Shown here: one piece after another, positions 34,279-46,954 of the stretch
Position numbering within the stretch: the first letter of the stretch is position 1
How the letters are laid out: each line of letters begins with the position of its first letter
Source: Hordeum vulgare subsp. vulgare
Taxonomy: Eukaryota; Streptophyta; Magnoliopsida; Poales; Poaceae
NCBI RefSeq assembly: GCF_904849725.1
Contig: NC_058524.1
Span: 485,901,763-485,965,762, forward strand
DNA: 64,000 bases
Reading direction: 5' to 3'
Translations under genes and position numbers: made by a program
The notes under the pieces: model-generated
Told to the model about the DNA's origin: nothing
Database searches by the model: none
Seen by the model: the letters and a program-made list of their open reading frames with translations, nothing else

Positions 34279-34981
34279 AGGATTTAACGCAATCGAACTT
34301 AAGATTCATACCTGGCTCCTTACCTTCATCAAACTCCCAATCTTCAGAGTTGCGTTTAATTCTTTCCAATAAATTCCATTTGAAGTCAATATCTCTCTTC
34401 ATAAAAGAACCGGTACAAGAAGTGTCAAGCATGGTGCGATTATCATGAGAAAGCCGAGCATAGAAGTTCTGAATGATAATTTCTCTCGAGCGCTCATGGT
34501 TGGGGCATGAATATAACATTGATTTAAGCCTCCCCCAAGCTTGAGCGATACTTTCTCTGTCACGAGGCCAAAAATTATAAATATAATTCCGATCACGATG
34601 TACGAAATGCATAGGATAAAACTTTTGATGAAATTCCAATTTCAATTGGTTGTAGTTCCATGATCCAGTATCATCACATAGCCTATACCATGTCAATGCT
34701 TTATCCCCCAAATATAAGGGGAAGACATTCTTCTTGACCTCATCCTCGGGCAAACCTGAAAGCTTAAATAAACCACAAACTTCATCTACATAGGTTAGAT
34801 GCAAGTCGGGATGTGATGTTCCATCTCCTGTATAAGGATTAGCCAGCAGTTTCTCTAGCATACCCGAAGGAATTTCATAACAAGTATTTTCAGTAGGTGC
34901 AGAAGGTTGAGGAGCAACTCTTTGTGCTTCCGTTCGAGGTGAAGATACCCCGAACAAGCTCCTCAAAGGATTAGTTTCCAT
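34247..34981 (-). pseudogene. Gypsy gag N-terminal part
   Basis: ATG 34981 (METNPLRSLFGVSS). The gag domain spans about residues 65-190: PYTGDGTSHPDLHL, VFPLYLGDKALTWYRL, EFHQKFYPMHFVHRDR, RESIAQAWGRLKSMLYSCP. The frame is lost at 34247 by a frameshift into the downstream linker frame. It follows the primer site by about 80 bp, a short leader. Encodes the capsid-like protein of the minus-strand Gypsy element. Confidence 0.85.
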
Positions 34982-35058
34982 AGTGACAAGTGACAATAAA
35001 TTTCAACACACTGTATAAATGTCTCCTTACCAAATTCCACTTACCAAAGGCGCTTCAC

Positions 35059-35076
35059 TCCCCGGCAACGGCGCCA
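35059..35076 (-). promoter_or_regulatory. Primer binding site of the Gypsy complex
   Basis: Minus strand TGGCGCCGTTGCCGGGGA, the canonical Athila-type (tRNA-Asp) site, 11 bp downstream of LTR C. It fixes the element's orientation and identifies LTR C as the 5' LTR. Confidence 0.9.
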
Positions 35077-35087
35077 GAAAAGAGTCT

Positions 35088-36613
35088 TGATGACCCACAA
35101 GTGTAGGGGATCTATCATAGTCCTTTCGATAAGTAAGAGTGTCGAGCCCAACGAGGAGCAGAAGGATCTGACAAGTGGTTTTCAACAAGGTATTCTCTGC
35201 AAGCACTCAAATTATCGGTGACATGTAGTTTCGTGATAAGGTAATTCGTAACGGGTAGAAAATAACAAATGTAAAAATGGTGCAGCAAGGTCACCCAATC
35301 CTTTTTGTAGAAAAGGACAAGCCTGGACAAACTCTTATATAAGTAAAAGCACTCCCAAAGACACATGGGAATTTATGTCAAGCTAGTTTTCATCATGCTC
35401 ATATGATTCGTCTTCTCTACTTTGATAATTTAATATGTGGGTGGACCGGTGCTTGGGTGCTTGCCTTACTTGGACAAACATCCCACTTATTATTAACCTC
35501 TCTTGCAAGCATCCGCAACTACGAAAGAAGAATTAAGATAAATCTAACCATAGCATGAAACATATGGATCCAAATCAGCCCCTTATGAAGCAACGAGTAA
35601 ACTAGGGTTTAAGCTTCTGTCACTCTAGCAACTCATCATATACTTATTACTTCCCAATGCCTTCCTCTAGGACCAAATAATGGTGAAGTGTCATGTAGTC
35701 GATGTTCACATGACACCACTAGAGGATAGACAAAATATATCTTATCAAAATATCGAACAAATACCAAATTCACATGATTATTTATAACAAGACTTATCTC
35801 ATGTCCTCGGTAACAAAGGTAACTACTCACAAAGCATATTTATGTTCATAATCAGAGAAGTATTAATAATCATTAAGGATCTGAACATATAATCTTCCAC
35901 CAAATGAACCAACTAGCATCAACTACAAGGAGTAATCAACACTACTAGCAACCCACAGGTACCAATCTGAGGTTTTGAGACAAAGATCGGATATAAGAGA
36001 TGAACTAGGGTTTGGAGAGGAGATGGTGTTGATGAAGATGTTGATGGAGATTGACCCCCTGTCGATGAGAGGATCGTTGGTGATGACGATGGCTTCGATT
36101 TCCCCCTCCGGGAGGGAAGTTTCCCCGGCGGAAATAGCTCCGCCGGAGCTCTAGGTTGGTTATGTCGAAGTTCCGCCTCGAGACGGTGGTGTTGCGTCCC
36201 GAAAGCTCTGATATGGTTTTTTTTTCAGGTGAAATCCTTCATATAGCAGAAGATGGCCACCGGAGGCCAGCCAGGGGGCGCACAAGCCTGCAGGGTGTGG
36301 CTAGGGGGGTAGGCTCTGCCCCCTGACTTGTGACCTCCTGGTGGGTCCCCTCTGGTATTTCTTTTGCCCATTAATTTTTTTATATTCGAAAACAATTCTC
36401 CATAACTTTTCAGGACTTTTGGAGATGTGAAGAATAGGTCTCTCAGATTTGCTCCTTTTCCGGTCCAGAATTCCAGCTGCCGGCATTCTCCCTCTCCATG
36501 TAAACCTTGTAAAATAAGAGAGAAAAGGCATAAGTATTGTACCATAATGTGTATTAACAACCCATAATGCAATAACTATTGATATAAAAGCATGATGCAA
36601 AATGGACGTATCG
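35088..36613 (-). repeat. Gypsy LTR C (5' LTR of the complex)
   Basis: Plus-strand TGATGACCCACAAGTG...GGACGTATCG; the outer base A is changed to G. 1526 bp. The likely promoter lies on the minus strand near 36370-36400 (TATA-like AAAAAAATTAATGGG context, inferred). Followed by the GGGTC half of the target duplication. Confidence 0.9.
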
Positions 36614-37624
36614 GGGTCCATCTTACTTTTTCTTAGAGGTGACCCTGATTTATCAAACCCACGAGATGAAGTTGCCCTTCAAGCAAGGGTTTCTCAAAAT
36701 ATTTTGTGAGAGAATTAAATTCCATCTTTTGACTAGATCATAAATCAAGTTGACACTAAAAACACTTATACTAAAAATATACATGGGTTTGTGAACTTAT
36801 GCTTACAACTATATATTCGTGTTCGAATCACATTGAACCGGGGGCCGATGTGTCCAAATTACGTCTTGACTGGCATGCGACCTACGATAAGAGTCAGTTC
36901 TCCAACCGAGGGCCCTATCTGTCGCGTGGGGTTTCCCCGGTAATTAAGATAACAATAATAAAAAAAGCAATGGACGTTTACCTAGAGATAAGATATATGT
37001 TACTGTACTAAACCTTATTGTCACTTGTGTTCAAAATAACACGTCACAGTCTCTCTACCTTTAGCATATTCGTGGCTCGCTCTCCATGATCCTAGGTCTA
37101 CCTGCAGGGATGAAGAGCGCGAACAAGGCAAGATACAACTATGGAGCAACTTCATGCTACACATCCAAGACGTTAATCCAAAGTACTTCTACTGATCCCT
37201 CTAACAAATACATTGGGTTGCATGACCTTCCCTCAACCATGAGCATTCTGAAATACTCAAACATGGAGATCAGATCACACGGAGAACTCGGTAAATAACA
37301 AACCATGAAGATTGATTGATTTATAACATATCTTACAATGCATGTAGGGTGTGGTACATGATTTTAAGTATGGCTAGATGGATGAGAACTATCGTGGTAG
37401 CCAAGGTGGCGACTTTGGCGATGTATATGTGAAACAGCGACGGCTGGGGTGGATGGAGATGACTTCTACGAAGATGACGATGTAGCGGTTTGTTTTGATG
37501 CTCATTCAGCATCGGGTCTTTTAAAAGGGCTGCTTAGGTGGATCACATGCCTCGGTCAGCACATCATACGAATGGTGGTATGGAATGTCGTCTTTGCTTT
37601 TGGTTCCTCTTCTATGATTCCAAC
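36614..37624 (+). other. Resumed CACTA transposase edge plus unclassified DNA
   Basis: 36614-36618 is the target duplication. The bases after it complete the TNP2 phrase FDVR-FHLTFS from 3847. Beyond about 36640 transposase similarity fades and I recognise nothing certain. A frame at 37086 is open for 70 codons without motif. The segment ends at the Copia insertion. Confidence 0.6.
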
Positions 37625-39369
37625 TGTTAGAAATATGCCCTAGAGGCAATAATAAATTAGTTATTATTATATTTCCTTGTTCATGATAATTGTTTATTAT
37701 CCATGCTAGAATTGTATTGATTGGAAACTCGAATACATGTGTCGATACATAGATAATACACTGTCCCTAATAAGCCTCTAAAGGACTAGCTTGTTGATCA
37801 AAGATGGTCAAGATTTCCTGGACATAGGCATGAGTTGTCATTTTATAACGGGATCACATCATTGGGAGAATGATGTGATGAACAAGACCCAAATTATGAA
37901 CGTAGCATATGAACGTGTCAGTTTACTCGTACTCTTTTCTGCATGTCAAGTATCTATTCCTATGACCATGAGATCATGTAACTCTTGGACACCGGAGGAA
38001 TGCCATGTGTATCAAACGTCACAACGTAACTGGGTGACTATAAACGTGCTCTACAGGTATCTCCGAAGGTGTCTGTTGGGTTGGCATGAATCGAGACTCG
38101 GATTTGTTACTCCGTATGACGGAAAGGTATCTCTGGGCCCACTCGGTAATACAACATCACAATAAGTTTGAAAGAAATGTGACAAAGGAGTTAGTCACGG
38201 GATCTTGTATTCTGAAACGAGTAAAGAGACTTTCCAGTAACGAGATTGAACTAGGTATAGAGATACCGACGATCGAATCTCGGGCACGTAACATACCGAT
38301 AGACAAAAGGAACAACATTAGAGATTAATTGAATCCTTCACACCGTGGTTCGACCGATAAAGATCTGCGTACAATATGTAGGAGCCAATATGGACATCCA
38401 GGTCCCGCTATTGCTTATTGACCGGAGAGTGTGTCGGTCATGTAAGCATAGTTCTCGAACCCGCAGAGTCTACACACTTACGGTTCAGTGACAATATAAG
38501 CATAATTGAGTCATTGTGTTGGTGACCGAAGGTTGTTTGGAGTTTCGGATGAGATCCTGGACGTGACGAGTTACTCTGAAATAGTGCGGAGGTGAATATT
38601 GATATATAGGATGAAGGTCATCGAAGTGTGGAAGTGTTCCGGGGGGCACCGAGGGAATGAAGGAATACCGAAAGGGGTTCCGGAGGCCCTAGCAATTGTT
38701 GGGGGGATCATGGGCCAAGGAGAGGGGGAACTGCAGCCCACCAGGGGGCTGGGCGCAGCCCCTCACCCCTGCCCACTTTGGCCGAACGGGAGGAGGCCTC
38801 CTCCTAGGGCGCCACCAGCCCAACTTGGGTGGCAAGGCACCCAAGTTTGAGGGGCCACCCAATCCTAGCCACCGACCCCTAGGAGAAACCCTAGGGCACC
38901 CTCCCTCTCCCTTCCCCCTATATATAGAGAGGTAGAGAGAGGGCAGCCACACGACAACATGTCGTGACGCTGCTCCTCCTCTCCCTCATAATTTCTCTCC
39001 TCTAAATACCGCACGTGAAGCCCTGCTGAGCTGTCACCACCAACACCTCACCACCCCGCCATGCTGTCGGAAGACTCATGCTGCTACTTCACCATCACTC
39101 GCTGGATCGAAGAGGTGAAGGTGTCACCAATATGTACATGTGTTGAACGCAGAGGTGCCGTCCGTTCGGCACTTGAGCGGGAGTTCGCGGGACGGTTCGT
39201 GATTGGATTGCGAAGATGTACCACTACATCAACCGCATTCTTCAACGCTTCCACTTAGCGATCTACAAGGGTATATAGATTTAGTCTCTCCTCTCATAGA
39301 TGTGCATCTCCTAGATTGATCTTGGTGAGCATAGGAATTTTTTTGTTTCACATGCAACGTTCCCCAACA
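37625..39369 (+). repeat. Copia 5' LTR
   Basis: Starts TGTTAGAAATATGCCC and ends CATGCAACGTTCCCCAACA, the terminal signatures of Angela/BARE LTRs. TATATATAGAGAGG near 38920-38935 is the known-type TATA box position just after the GC-rich segment (inferred promoter). Confidence 0.95.
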
Positions 39370-39370
39370 A

Positions 39371-39383
39371 TGGCATCATGAGC
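39371..39383 (+). promoter_or_regulatory. Copia primer binding site
   Basis: TGGCATCATGAGC, a mutated form of TGGTATCAGAGC complementary to initiator tRNA-Met, one base after the LTR. Confidence 0.85.
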
Positions 39384-40629
39384 TAGGTCTATGCGTAGAG
39401 TAGAACACAAAGGAGATTGTGGGCGTTGATATTCACACTGCTTCCCTCCTTATTCTTTTCTTGATTCAACGATATTGTGGGATGAAGCGGCCCGGACCAA
39501 CTTTACTCGTCCACCTACGAGAGACTAGTTCCATTGACTGACACGTAACTCGTTGCATAAAGATGGCTGGCGGGTGTTTGTCTCTCCTACTTTAGTTGAA
39601 TTGGATTCGACGGAGGCGGTCCTTGTAGAAGGTTAAATAGCAACTTGCATATTACCGTTGTGGTTTTTGCGTAGGTAAGAAGCATTCTTACTAGATACGC
39701 ATAATAGCCACGTAAAAAATGCAACAACAAATTAGAGGACGTCTAACTTGTTTTTGGAGGGTATGTTGTGATATGATATGGCCAAAGACATGATGAGATA
39801 TATTTCTGATGTATGAGATGATCATGTTGTAATAGTTAATATCAACTTGCATGTCGATGCTACGTCACCCGATAGGAGCAATAGGGTTGTTTTAAATTAT
39901 TGTATGACCTGCATGCAATTCATTAAGCGCTATGTGATGCTTTACTTTATCACTAAACGGTAGCAATAGTAGTACAAGCATCGTTGGTGCAACAACCTTG
40001 ATGGCAACACAATGATGGAGATCATGGTGTTGTGCCGGTGACGATGGAGATCATGCCAGTGCTTTGAAGATGGAGATCAAAAGCACAAGATCATTGCCAT
40101 ATCATGTCACTTATGATTTGCATGTGATGTTAATCCTTTTATGCATCTTGTTTTTCTTAGGACGACGGTAGCAATATAAGGTGATCCCTCACTAAAATTT
40201 CAAGATAAACTCATGTTATCCCTGAGTGTGCACCATTGCAACAGTTTGTCGTTTTGAGACACCACGTGATCATCGGGTGTGATAGACTCTACGTTCACAT
40301 ATAACGGGTGCAAGACAGTTTTGCACACATGGAACACTTGGGTTAAACTTGACGAGCCTAGCATGTACATACATGGCCCCACAACACAAGATACTCAAAG
40401 GTCGAACATGAGTCATATAGTAGATATGATCAACATGAAGATGTTCACCATTGAAACCACCTCATCTCACGTGATGATCGGACATGGGTTGGTGTATTTG
40501 GATCATGTAGCACTCGAATGACCATAGGGATGTCAATTTGACTGGGAGTTGTTTAGTAATATGATTAGCTAAACTCATTATCTTGAACAATAGTATAAGT
40601 AATATTATCATATTTTATGTTGTAGATCA
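39384..40629 (+). other. Copia untranslated leader
   Basis: Long leader between primer site and gag ATG, as is usual for this family. It would carry packaging/dimerisation signals, but none can be assigned. Short ORFs are not conserved-looking. Confidence 0.7.
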
Positions 40630-41460
40630 ATGGCTCGCGCAGTAGCACCCCTGGATTTTAATGCGTTCCTAGAGAAAGCCAAGCTAAAAGATCATAGGAG
40701 CAACTTTGTAGACTGGGCCTGCAATCTAAGGCGTGTCCTTGCGGTTTCCCAAAAGAGTATTGTCCTTGATACACCGCTTGGTGATGCGCCCCCCTTCCCG
40801 GCAGCTGAAGACGTTATGAACGTATGGCAGTCGCGTCTAGATGACTACTAAGTAGTTCAGTGTGCAATTTTGTATAGCTTAGAACCGGGGCTTCAAAGAC
40901 GTTTTGAACGTCATCGAGCATATGAGATGTTCGAGGAATTGAAGTTTATCTTTGAAATGAATGCCCGGATCGAGAGGTATGAGACCTTTGATAAGTGCTA
41001 TGCTTGAAAGATGGAGGAGAATGGGTCTATCAGTGAGCACATACTCAGAATGTGTGGGTATTCCAACCGTCTAGCTGAGTTGGGAATTGTTCTCCCGCTA
41101 GAGGCAATCAGTGACAGAGTTCTTCAATCACTTCCACCTAGCTACAAAAGCTTTGTGATGAACTATAACATGCAAGGGATGAATAAATCAGTCGCCGAGC
41201 TATTTGCGATGTTGAAAGTCGCTGAGTCAAAAAATCAAAAGGAACATCAAGTGTTGATGGTCAATAAAACCACCACTTTCAGGAAAAATGGCAAGGGCAA
41301 GAAAGGTAACTTCAAGAAGAGTGTCAAAGTTGTTGCCTCTCCCGTGAAGAAACCCAAGGCTTGACCCAAGCCAGAAACTGAGTGCTATCATTGCAAGGGA
41401 CTGGCCACTAGAAGCGGAACTGCCCCAAGTATCTGGTCGGCAAGAAGGCGACCAACACCA
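40630..41460 (+). pseudogene. Copia gag
   Basis: ATG 40630 (MARAVAPLDFNAFLEK). The family's gag core is readable through stops at 40849-40851 and about 41007 and 41362: NFVDWACNLRRVLAVSQK, then SEHILRMCGYSNRLAELGI, SLPPSYKSFVMNYNMQGM, ELFAMLKVAESK. The CCHC zinc knuckle begins CYHCKG near 41387, but a frameshift breaks its second half. Encodes the nucleocapsid-forming Gag; not translatable as one protein. Confidence 0.9.
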
Positions 41461-42860
41461 AACAAGGTATATATGATATACATGTTATTGATGTGTACCT
41501 TACCAACTCTCATTGTAGTGCGTGGGTATTTGATATCGGATTGGTCACTCACATTTGCAACTCAAAACAGGAACTGCGGAATAGAAGGAGGTTGGCGAAG
41601 GACGAAGTGACGATGTGCGTGGGAAATGGTTCCAAGCTTGATGCCATCGCCATCGGCATGCTCTCACTTTAATTACCATCGGGATTAGTGATGAACCTGA
41701 ACAATTGTTATTTAGTGGCTGTGTTAAGCATGAACATTATATCTGGATCTTGTTTATTGCGAGATGGTTACTAATTTAAATTGTAGAATAATGGTTGTTC
41801 TATTTATATGAGTAATATCTTTTATGGTCATGCGCCCAATGTGAGGGGTTTATTCTTATTGAATCTCGATAGTAATGACACACATGTTCATAACATTGAT
41901 GCTAAAAGATGTAGAGTTGATAATCATAGTACCACTTTATTATGGCACTGCCGCTTAGGTCATATTGGTGTAAAACGCATGAAGAAACTTCATGCTGATA
42001 GACTTTTGGAGTCACTTGATTTTGAGTCACTTGACACATGTGAACCATGCCTCATGGGCAAGATGACCAAAACTCCGTTCTCCGGAACAATGGAGCGAGC
42101 AAGTGACTTATTGGAAATCATACATACTAATGTGTGCGGTCCGATGAGCATTGAGGCACGCGATGGATATCATTATTTTCTCACCTTCACCGATGACTAA
42201 AGTAGACATGGTTATATTTACTTAATAAACACAAGTCTGAAACGTTTGAAAAGGTCAAGCAATTTTAGAGTGAAGTGGAGAATCATCATAACAAGAAGAT
42301 CAAATTCCTACGATCTGATCGAGGAGGAGAATATCTGAGTTATGAGTTTGGCACTCACTTAAGACAATGTGGAATTGTTTCACAGTTGTCATCGCTTGGA
42401 ACACCGCAGCGTAATGGTGTGTGTGAATGTTGTAATCGTACTTTATTGGATATGGTGCGTTCTATGATGTCTCTTGCCAATTTGCCATTATCATTTTGGG
42501 GTTATGCATTAGAGACAGTTGCATTTGCTTTAAATAGGGCACCAGAAAAATCCGTTGAGACGGCGCCATATGAGTTGTGGTCTGGCAAGAAACCAAAGTT
42601 GTTGTTTCTTAAGGTTTGGGGATGTGACGCTTATGTCAAAAAGCTTCAGCTAGAAAAGCTGGAACCCAAAGCGGAGAAATGTGTCTTCATAGGATACCCA
42701 AAAGAGACAGTTGGGTACACCTTCTATCTCAGATCCGAAGGCAAAGTGTTTGTCGCTAAGAACGGAACATTTCTTGAGAAAGAGATTCTCTTGAAAGAAT
42801 TGAGTGGGGGGAAGATAGAACTTGATGAGGTTGTAGAACCTTTACTTCAACCATAGAGTA
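41461..42860 (+). pseudogene. Copia protease and integrase
   Basis: The protease motif reads AWVFDIGLVTHICN near 41520: the expected DTG(S) is DIG(L), inactivating. Integrase: HHCC finger HCRLGHIGVKRMKKLH ... CEPCLMGKMTK (41945-42070), core Asp in FLTFTDD (42180, followed by a stop), SDRGGEYLSYEF (42315) and GTPQRNGVCECCNRTL (42400), then FWGYALETVAFALNRAP. Several frame breaks between 41400 and 42275. Confidence 0.9.
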
Positions 42861-44610
42861 GTGCAGCATAGAAAGATGTTTCTGTGAAGCATACACCAGT
42901 TGAAGAGGAAGCCAATGATAATGATCATGAAGCTTCAAATCAAGTTTCCATCGAACCTCATAGGTTGACAAGGGCACGCACCGCTCCTGAGTTGTATGGC
43001 AACCCTGTCTTTAACATCATGTTGTTGGACAACGATGAAACTACGAACTATGGAGAAGCGATGGTGGGCCCAGATTCCAACAAAGGGTTAGATGCCATGA
43101 AATCCGAGATAGGATACATGTATGGAAACAAAGTGTGGACTTTGGTCTTTGGAAGTATTACGTGACAGGTGAAAGGCCATTCAGAATAAATGGATCTTTA
43201 AGAAGAAATGGATGCGGGCGGTAATATGACTGTCTATAAAGCTTGACTTGTGGCAAAGAGTTTTTCACAAGTTCAAGGACTTGACTACGATGAGGCTTTC
43301 TCACCCATAGGGATGCTTGAATCCGTTAGAATCATGTTAGCAATAGTTGTATTTTTCTGTTATGATATTTGGCAGATGGATGTCAAAACAACGTTCCTTA
43401 ACGGTTTCCTTAAGGAAGAGTTGTATATGATGCAACCAAAAGGTTTTGTCGATCAAGATAATGCTAACAAAGTGTGCAAGCTCCAGCGATCCATTTATGG
43501 ACTGGTGCAAGCATCTCGGAGTTGGAATTAGCGTTTTGATGAGGTGATCAAGGCATTTGGGTTTTTACAAGTTGATGGAGAAGCTTGTGTTTACAAGAAA
43601 GTGAGTGAGAGCTCCATAGCATTTCTTATATTATATGTGGATGACATATTGCTGATTGGAAACAATATAGAATTTTTGGGAAGCATAAAGGATTATTTGA
43701 ATAAGAGTTTTTCAATGACGGACCTAGGATAAACTGCCTACATATTAGGCAACAAGATCTATAGTAATAGGTTGAGGCGCTTAATAGGACTTTCACAGTG
43801 CACATACCTTGACAAAGTTTTGAACAAGTTCAAAATGGAACAGTCCAAGGAAGGGTTCTTGCGTGTATTGCAAGGTGTGAAGTTCAGTAAGACTCAATGC
43901 CCATTGACTGCAAAAGATAGAGAAAAGATGAGTGTCACCCCCTATGCTTCAGCCATAGGCTCTATCATGTATGCAATTTTGTGCACAAGACCCGATGTAG
44001 CCTGGCCTTAAGTATGGAGGGAAGGTTTCAAAGTGATCCAGGAATGGAACACTGGACAATGATCAAGAATATTCTGAAGTACCTGAAAAGGACTAAGGAA
44101 ATGTTTCTCGTGTATGGAGGTGATGAAGATCTCGCCGTAAAGGGTTACGTCGATGCAATCTTTGACATTGATCCGGATGACTCTAAGTCACAAACCGGAT
44201 ACATATATATTCTCAATGGGGGTGTGGTACGCTGGTGCAGTTCCAGGCAAAGCGTGGTAGCTTATTCTACATGCGAAGCGGAGTATATAGCTGCCTCGGA
44301 GGCGTCTAAAGAAGGTGTCTCGATGAAGGAGTTCATGATAGATCTTGGAGTTGTGCCCAGCGTGCTGGATCCAATGATTCTGTTCTGTGACAACACTCGT
44401 GTCATTGCCAATTCAAGGAACCAAGGTTTCAGAAAAGGACCAGACACATAAAGCGACGCTTTAATTCCATCCGCGATTACATCCAGGAGGAGGACATATG
44501 TATTTGCAAAGTGCACACGGATCTGAATATTGTAGACCCATTGACTAAACCTCTGCCACGGGCAAAACATGATCAACACCAGAACTGTATGGGTGTTAGA
44601 TTCATTATGA
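42861..44610 (+). pseudogene. Copia reverse transcriptase and RNase H
   Basis: Reverse transcriptase from about 43170: QVQGLDYDEAFSPIGMLES, QMDVKTTFLNGFLKEELYM, SIYGLVQASRSWN, and the intact catalytic LYVDDILLIGNN near 43640. RNase H from about 44000: LKRTKEMFLVYGG, DDSKSQTGYIYILNGG, STCEAEYIAASEASKE, FCDNTRVIANS, ending PLTKPLPRAKHD and a stop near 44612. Stops and frameshifts at about 42855, 43165, 43240, 43530, 43730, 44010 and 44450. Confidence 0.92.
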
Positions 44611-44650
44611 TGTAAATCACATAGTGATGTGGGCTAGATTATTGTCTCTA

Positions 44651-44665
44651 GTGCAAGTGGGAGAC
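44651..44665 (+). other. Copia polypurine tract
   Basis: GTGCAAGTGGGAGAC directly before the 3' LTR; the usual plus-strand primer region of BARE/Angela elements. Confidence 0.85.
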
Positions 44666-46432
44666 TATTGGAAATATTCCCTAGAGGCAATAATAAAGTA
44701 GTTAGTATTATATTTACTTGTTCATGATAATCGTTTATTATCCATGCTAGAATTGTATTGATTGGAAACTCGAATACATGTGTGGATACATAGACAACAC
44801 ACTATCCCTAGTAAGCCTCTAGTAGACTAGCTCGTTGATCAAAGATGGTCAAGGTTTACTAGCCATAGGCATGAGTTGTCATTTGATAATGGGATCAGAT
44901 CATTGGGAGAATGATGTCATGGACAAGACCCAAACTATGAATGTAGCATATGATCGTGTCAGTTTACTCCTACTGTTTTCTGCATGTCAAGTATCTGTTC
45001 CTATGACCATGAGATCATGCAACTCCCGAACACCGGATAAATGCCTTGTGTGTATCAAACGTCACAACATAAGTAGGTGACTATAAATGTGCTCTACAAG
45101 TATATCTGAGGGTGTCTATTGAGTTGGCGTGAATCGAGACTGGGATTTGTCACTCCGTATGACGGAAAGGTATCTCTGGGCCCGCTCGGTAATACAACAT
45201 CGCAATAAACTTGCAAGCAATGCCACTAAGGAGATATTCACGAGATCTTGTATTACAGAACGAGTAAAGAGACTTGCCGGTAACAAGATTGAACTAGGTA
45301 TAGAGATACCGACGATCGAATCTTGGGCAAGTAACATACAGATAGACAAAAGGAGCACCACATGGGATTTATTGAATCCTTGACATCGTGGTTCGACTGA
45401 TAAAAATCTTCATAGAATATGTAGGAGCCAATATGGACATCTAGGTCCCATTATTGGTTATTGATCGGAGAATGTATCGGTCATGTCTGCATAGTTCTAG
45501 ACCCCACAGGGTCTACACACTTAAGGTTCGGTGATGATATAAGCATAACTGGGTCATTCTGTTGGTGACCGAAGCTTGTTCGGAGTCCTAGATGAGATCC
45601 TGGACATGACGAGGAACTCCAGAATGGTCCGAAGTGAAGATTGACATGTAGGTTGAAGGTCATCGGAGTTCGGAAGTGTTCCGGGGCGCACAGAGGGAAT
45701 GATGGAATACCGGAAGGGGTTTCGGAGGCCCCGCCAATTGTTGGACGGCCTCATGGGCCAAGGAGAGGGGGCACCGCAGCCCACCAGGGGGCTGGGTGCG
45801 GCCCCTCACCCCTGCCCACTTCGGCCAAAGGGGAGGAGGCCTCCTCCTAGGGCGCCACCAGCCCAAGTTGGGTGGCAAGGCACCCAAGTGGGAGGGGCCA
45901 CCCAACCCTTGTCGTCGCCCCCTCTTGGCCGTCGGTCCCTAGGGGAACCCCTAGGGCGCCCTCCCCTCTCCCTTCCCCTTATATATAGAGACATAGAGAG
46001 AGGGCAGCCACACGACAATTTTCCGCGGTGCTACTCCTCCTATCCCTCGTAGTTCCTCTCCTCTAAATACCGCACGGCGAAGCCGTGCTGAGCTGTCACC
46101 ACCAACACCTCACCATGTCATCGTGCTGTCGGAAGACTTGGGCTGCTACTTCACCATTTCTCGCTGGATTGAGGAGGTGAAGGTGTCACCAAGTTGTACG
46201 TGTGTTGAACGCGCAGGTGTCATCCGTTCGACACTTGATCAGGAGTTCGCAGGACGGTTCGTGATTGGATCGCGAAGACATACCACTACATCAACCGCGT
46301 GCTTGAATGCTTCCGCTTAGCGATCTACAAGTGTATGTAGATTCAATTTCTCCTCTCGTAGATGTACATCTCCTAGATTGATCTTGGTGAGCATAGGAAT
46401 TTGTTTTGTTTCCCATGCAACGTTCCCCAACA
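44666..46432 (+). repeat. Copia 3' LTR
   Basis: Starts TATTGGAAATATTCCC (terminal TG mutated to TA) and ends CGTTCCCCAACA. Colinear with the 5' LTR, with visible substitutions and small indels. TTATATATAGAGACATAG near 45978 is the TATA-like region. Confidence 0.95.
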
Positions 46433-46954
46433 CGTACTTGATCTCTTCTATCTCCACTTTACTCATTTCCATGTATTGGATTGATTTCATTCATAAATAG
46501 CCTATTTCCCACGGAAACAAAATAAAATTAGTTTTTTGGAATGATTTGCATTCATTAGTCAATAGTAGCAATATCGGAGCAAATAGTCAGTTTAAATTTC
46601 AATGAAATAATTTGATTAAATCCATGTTAGAGGAGTGTAAAAATAACACTCACCAGCACCACTAAGAGCAAGTCACGTTGTGTTTGGCAACACGATGATG
46701 GATATCATCATATCGAGATCGCCCTAAGAATATCCCTCTATTGTCAAAGGAGCAAATCCTAGTTTCATGTTATCTATTCCCTCGTCATACGTTGTTGATG
46801 AATATATAAGTTGATCACCCTGTTACCGTTAATCTTTAACAAACTCTAAAGTGCATCATCTAGTATGGAAGGACTCCATACTCTCATGGTCTAAGGAATT
46901 TGTGCATACGACAAATTGTTTATGTTACAATTTATAAACCAGTGATGATAAAAT
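46433..46954. other. Spacer between two convergent Copia elements
   Basis: 522 bp, AT-rich, no ORF or terminal repeat recognised. It forms the loop between inverted LTRs. Confidence 0.6.

Larger units (their letters stand above)
3848..36613 (-). mobile_element. Three-LTR Athila-lineage Gypsy complex (LTR-fragment-LTR-internal-LTR)
   Basis: In minus-strand order: LTR C (36613-35088), primer site, gag, protease, reverse transcriptase/RNase H/integrase, 3' ORF, non-coding tail, LTR B (19070-17551 plus 6896-6890), a truncated copy of the tail (6889-5356), and LTR A (5355-3848). The flanks show a near-perfect 5-bp target duplication: GGTTC at 3843-3847 and GGGTC at 36614-36618. The interrupted TNP2 frame reads through when the element is removed, so the whole three-LTR structure behaves as one insertion. 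Two later elements interrupt it (6897-17550 and 23874-32739). Without them the LTR B to LTR C unit is about 10.2 kb, normal for a full-length member. The coding region is broken, so it is not autonomous today. Confidence 0.85.
37625..46432 (+). mobile_element. Full-length Copia element, Angela/BARE/WIS type
   Basis: 8808 bp: 5' LTR 37625-39369, primer site, gag 40630, protease, integrase, reverse transcriptase, RNase H to about 44610, polypurine tract, 3' LTR 44666-46432. Gene order (integrase before reverse transcriptase) is Copia. Flanking 5-mers CCAAC and CGTAC agree at only three positions, so the target duplication has decayed or been lost. Stops and frameshifts throughout gag-pol, and a mutated first dinucleotide in the 3' LTR, indicate an old insertion. 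Confidence 0.95.

Noticed and set aside
37625..46432. Exact target duplication for the plus-strand Copia element
   Set aside because: Flanking 5-mers CCAAC and CGTAC differ at two positions; I cannot claim it.
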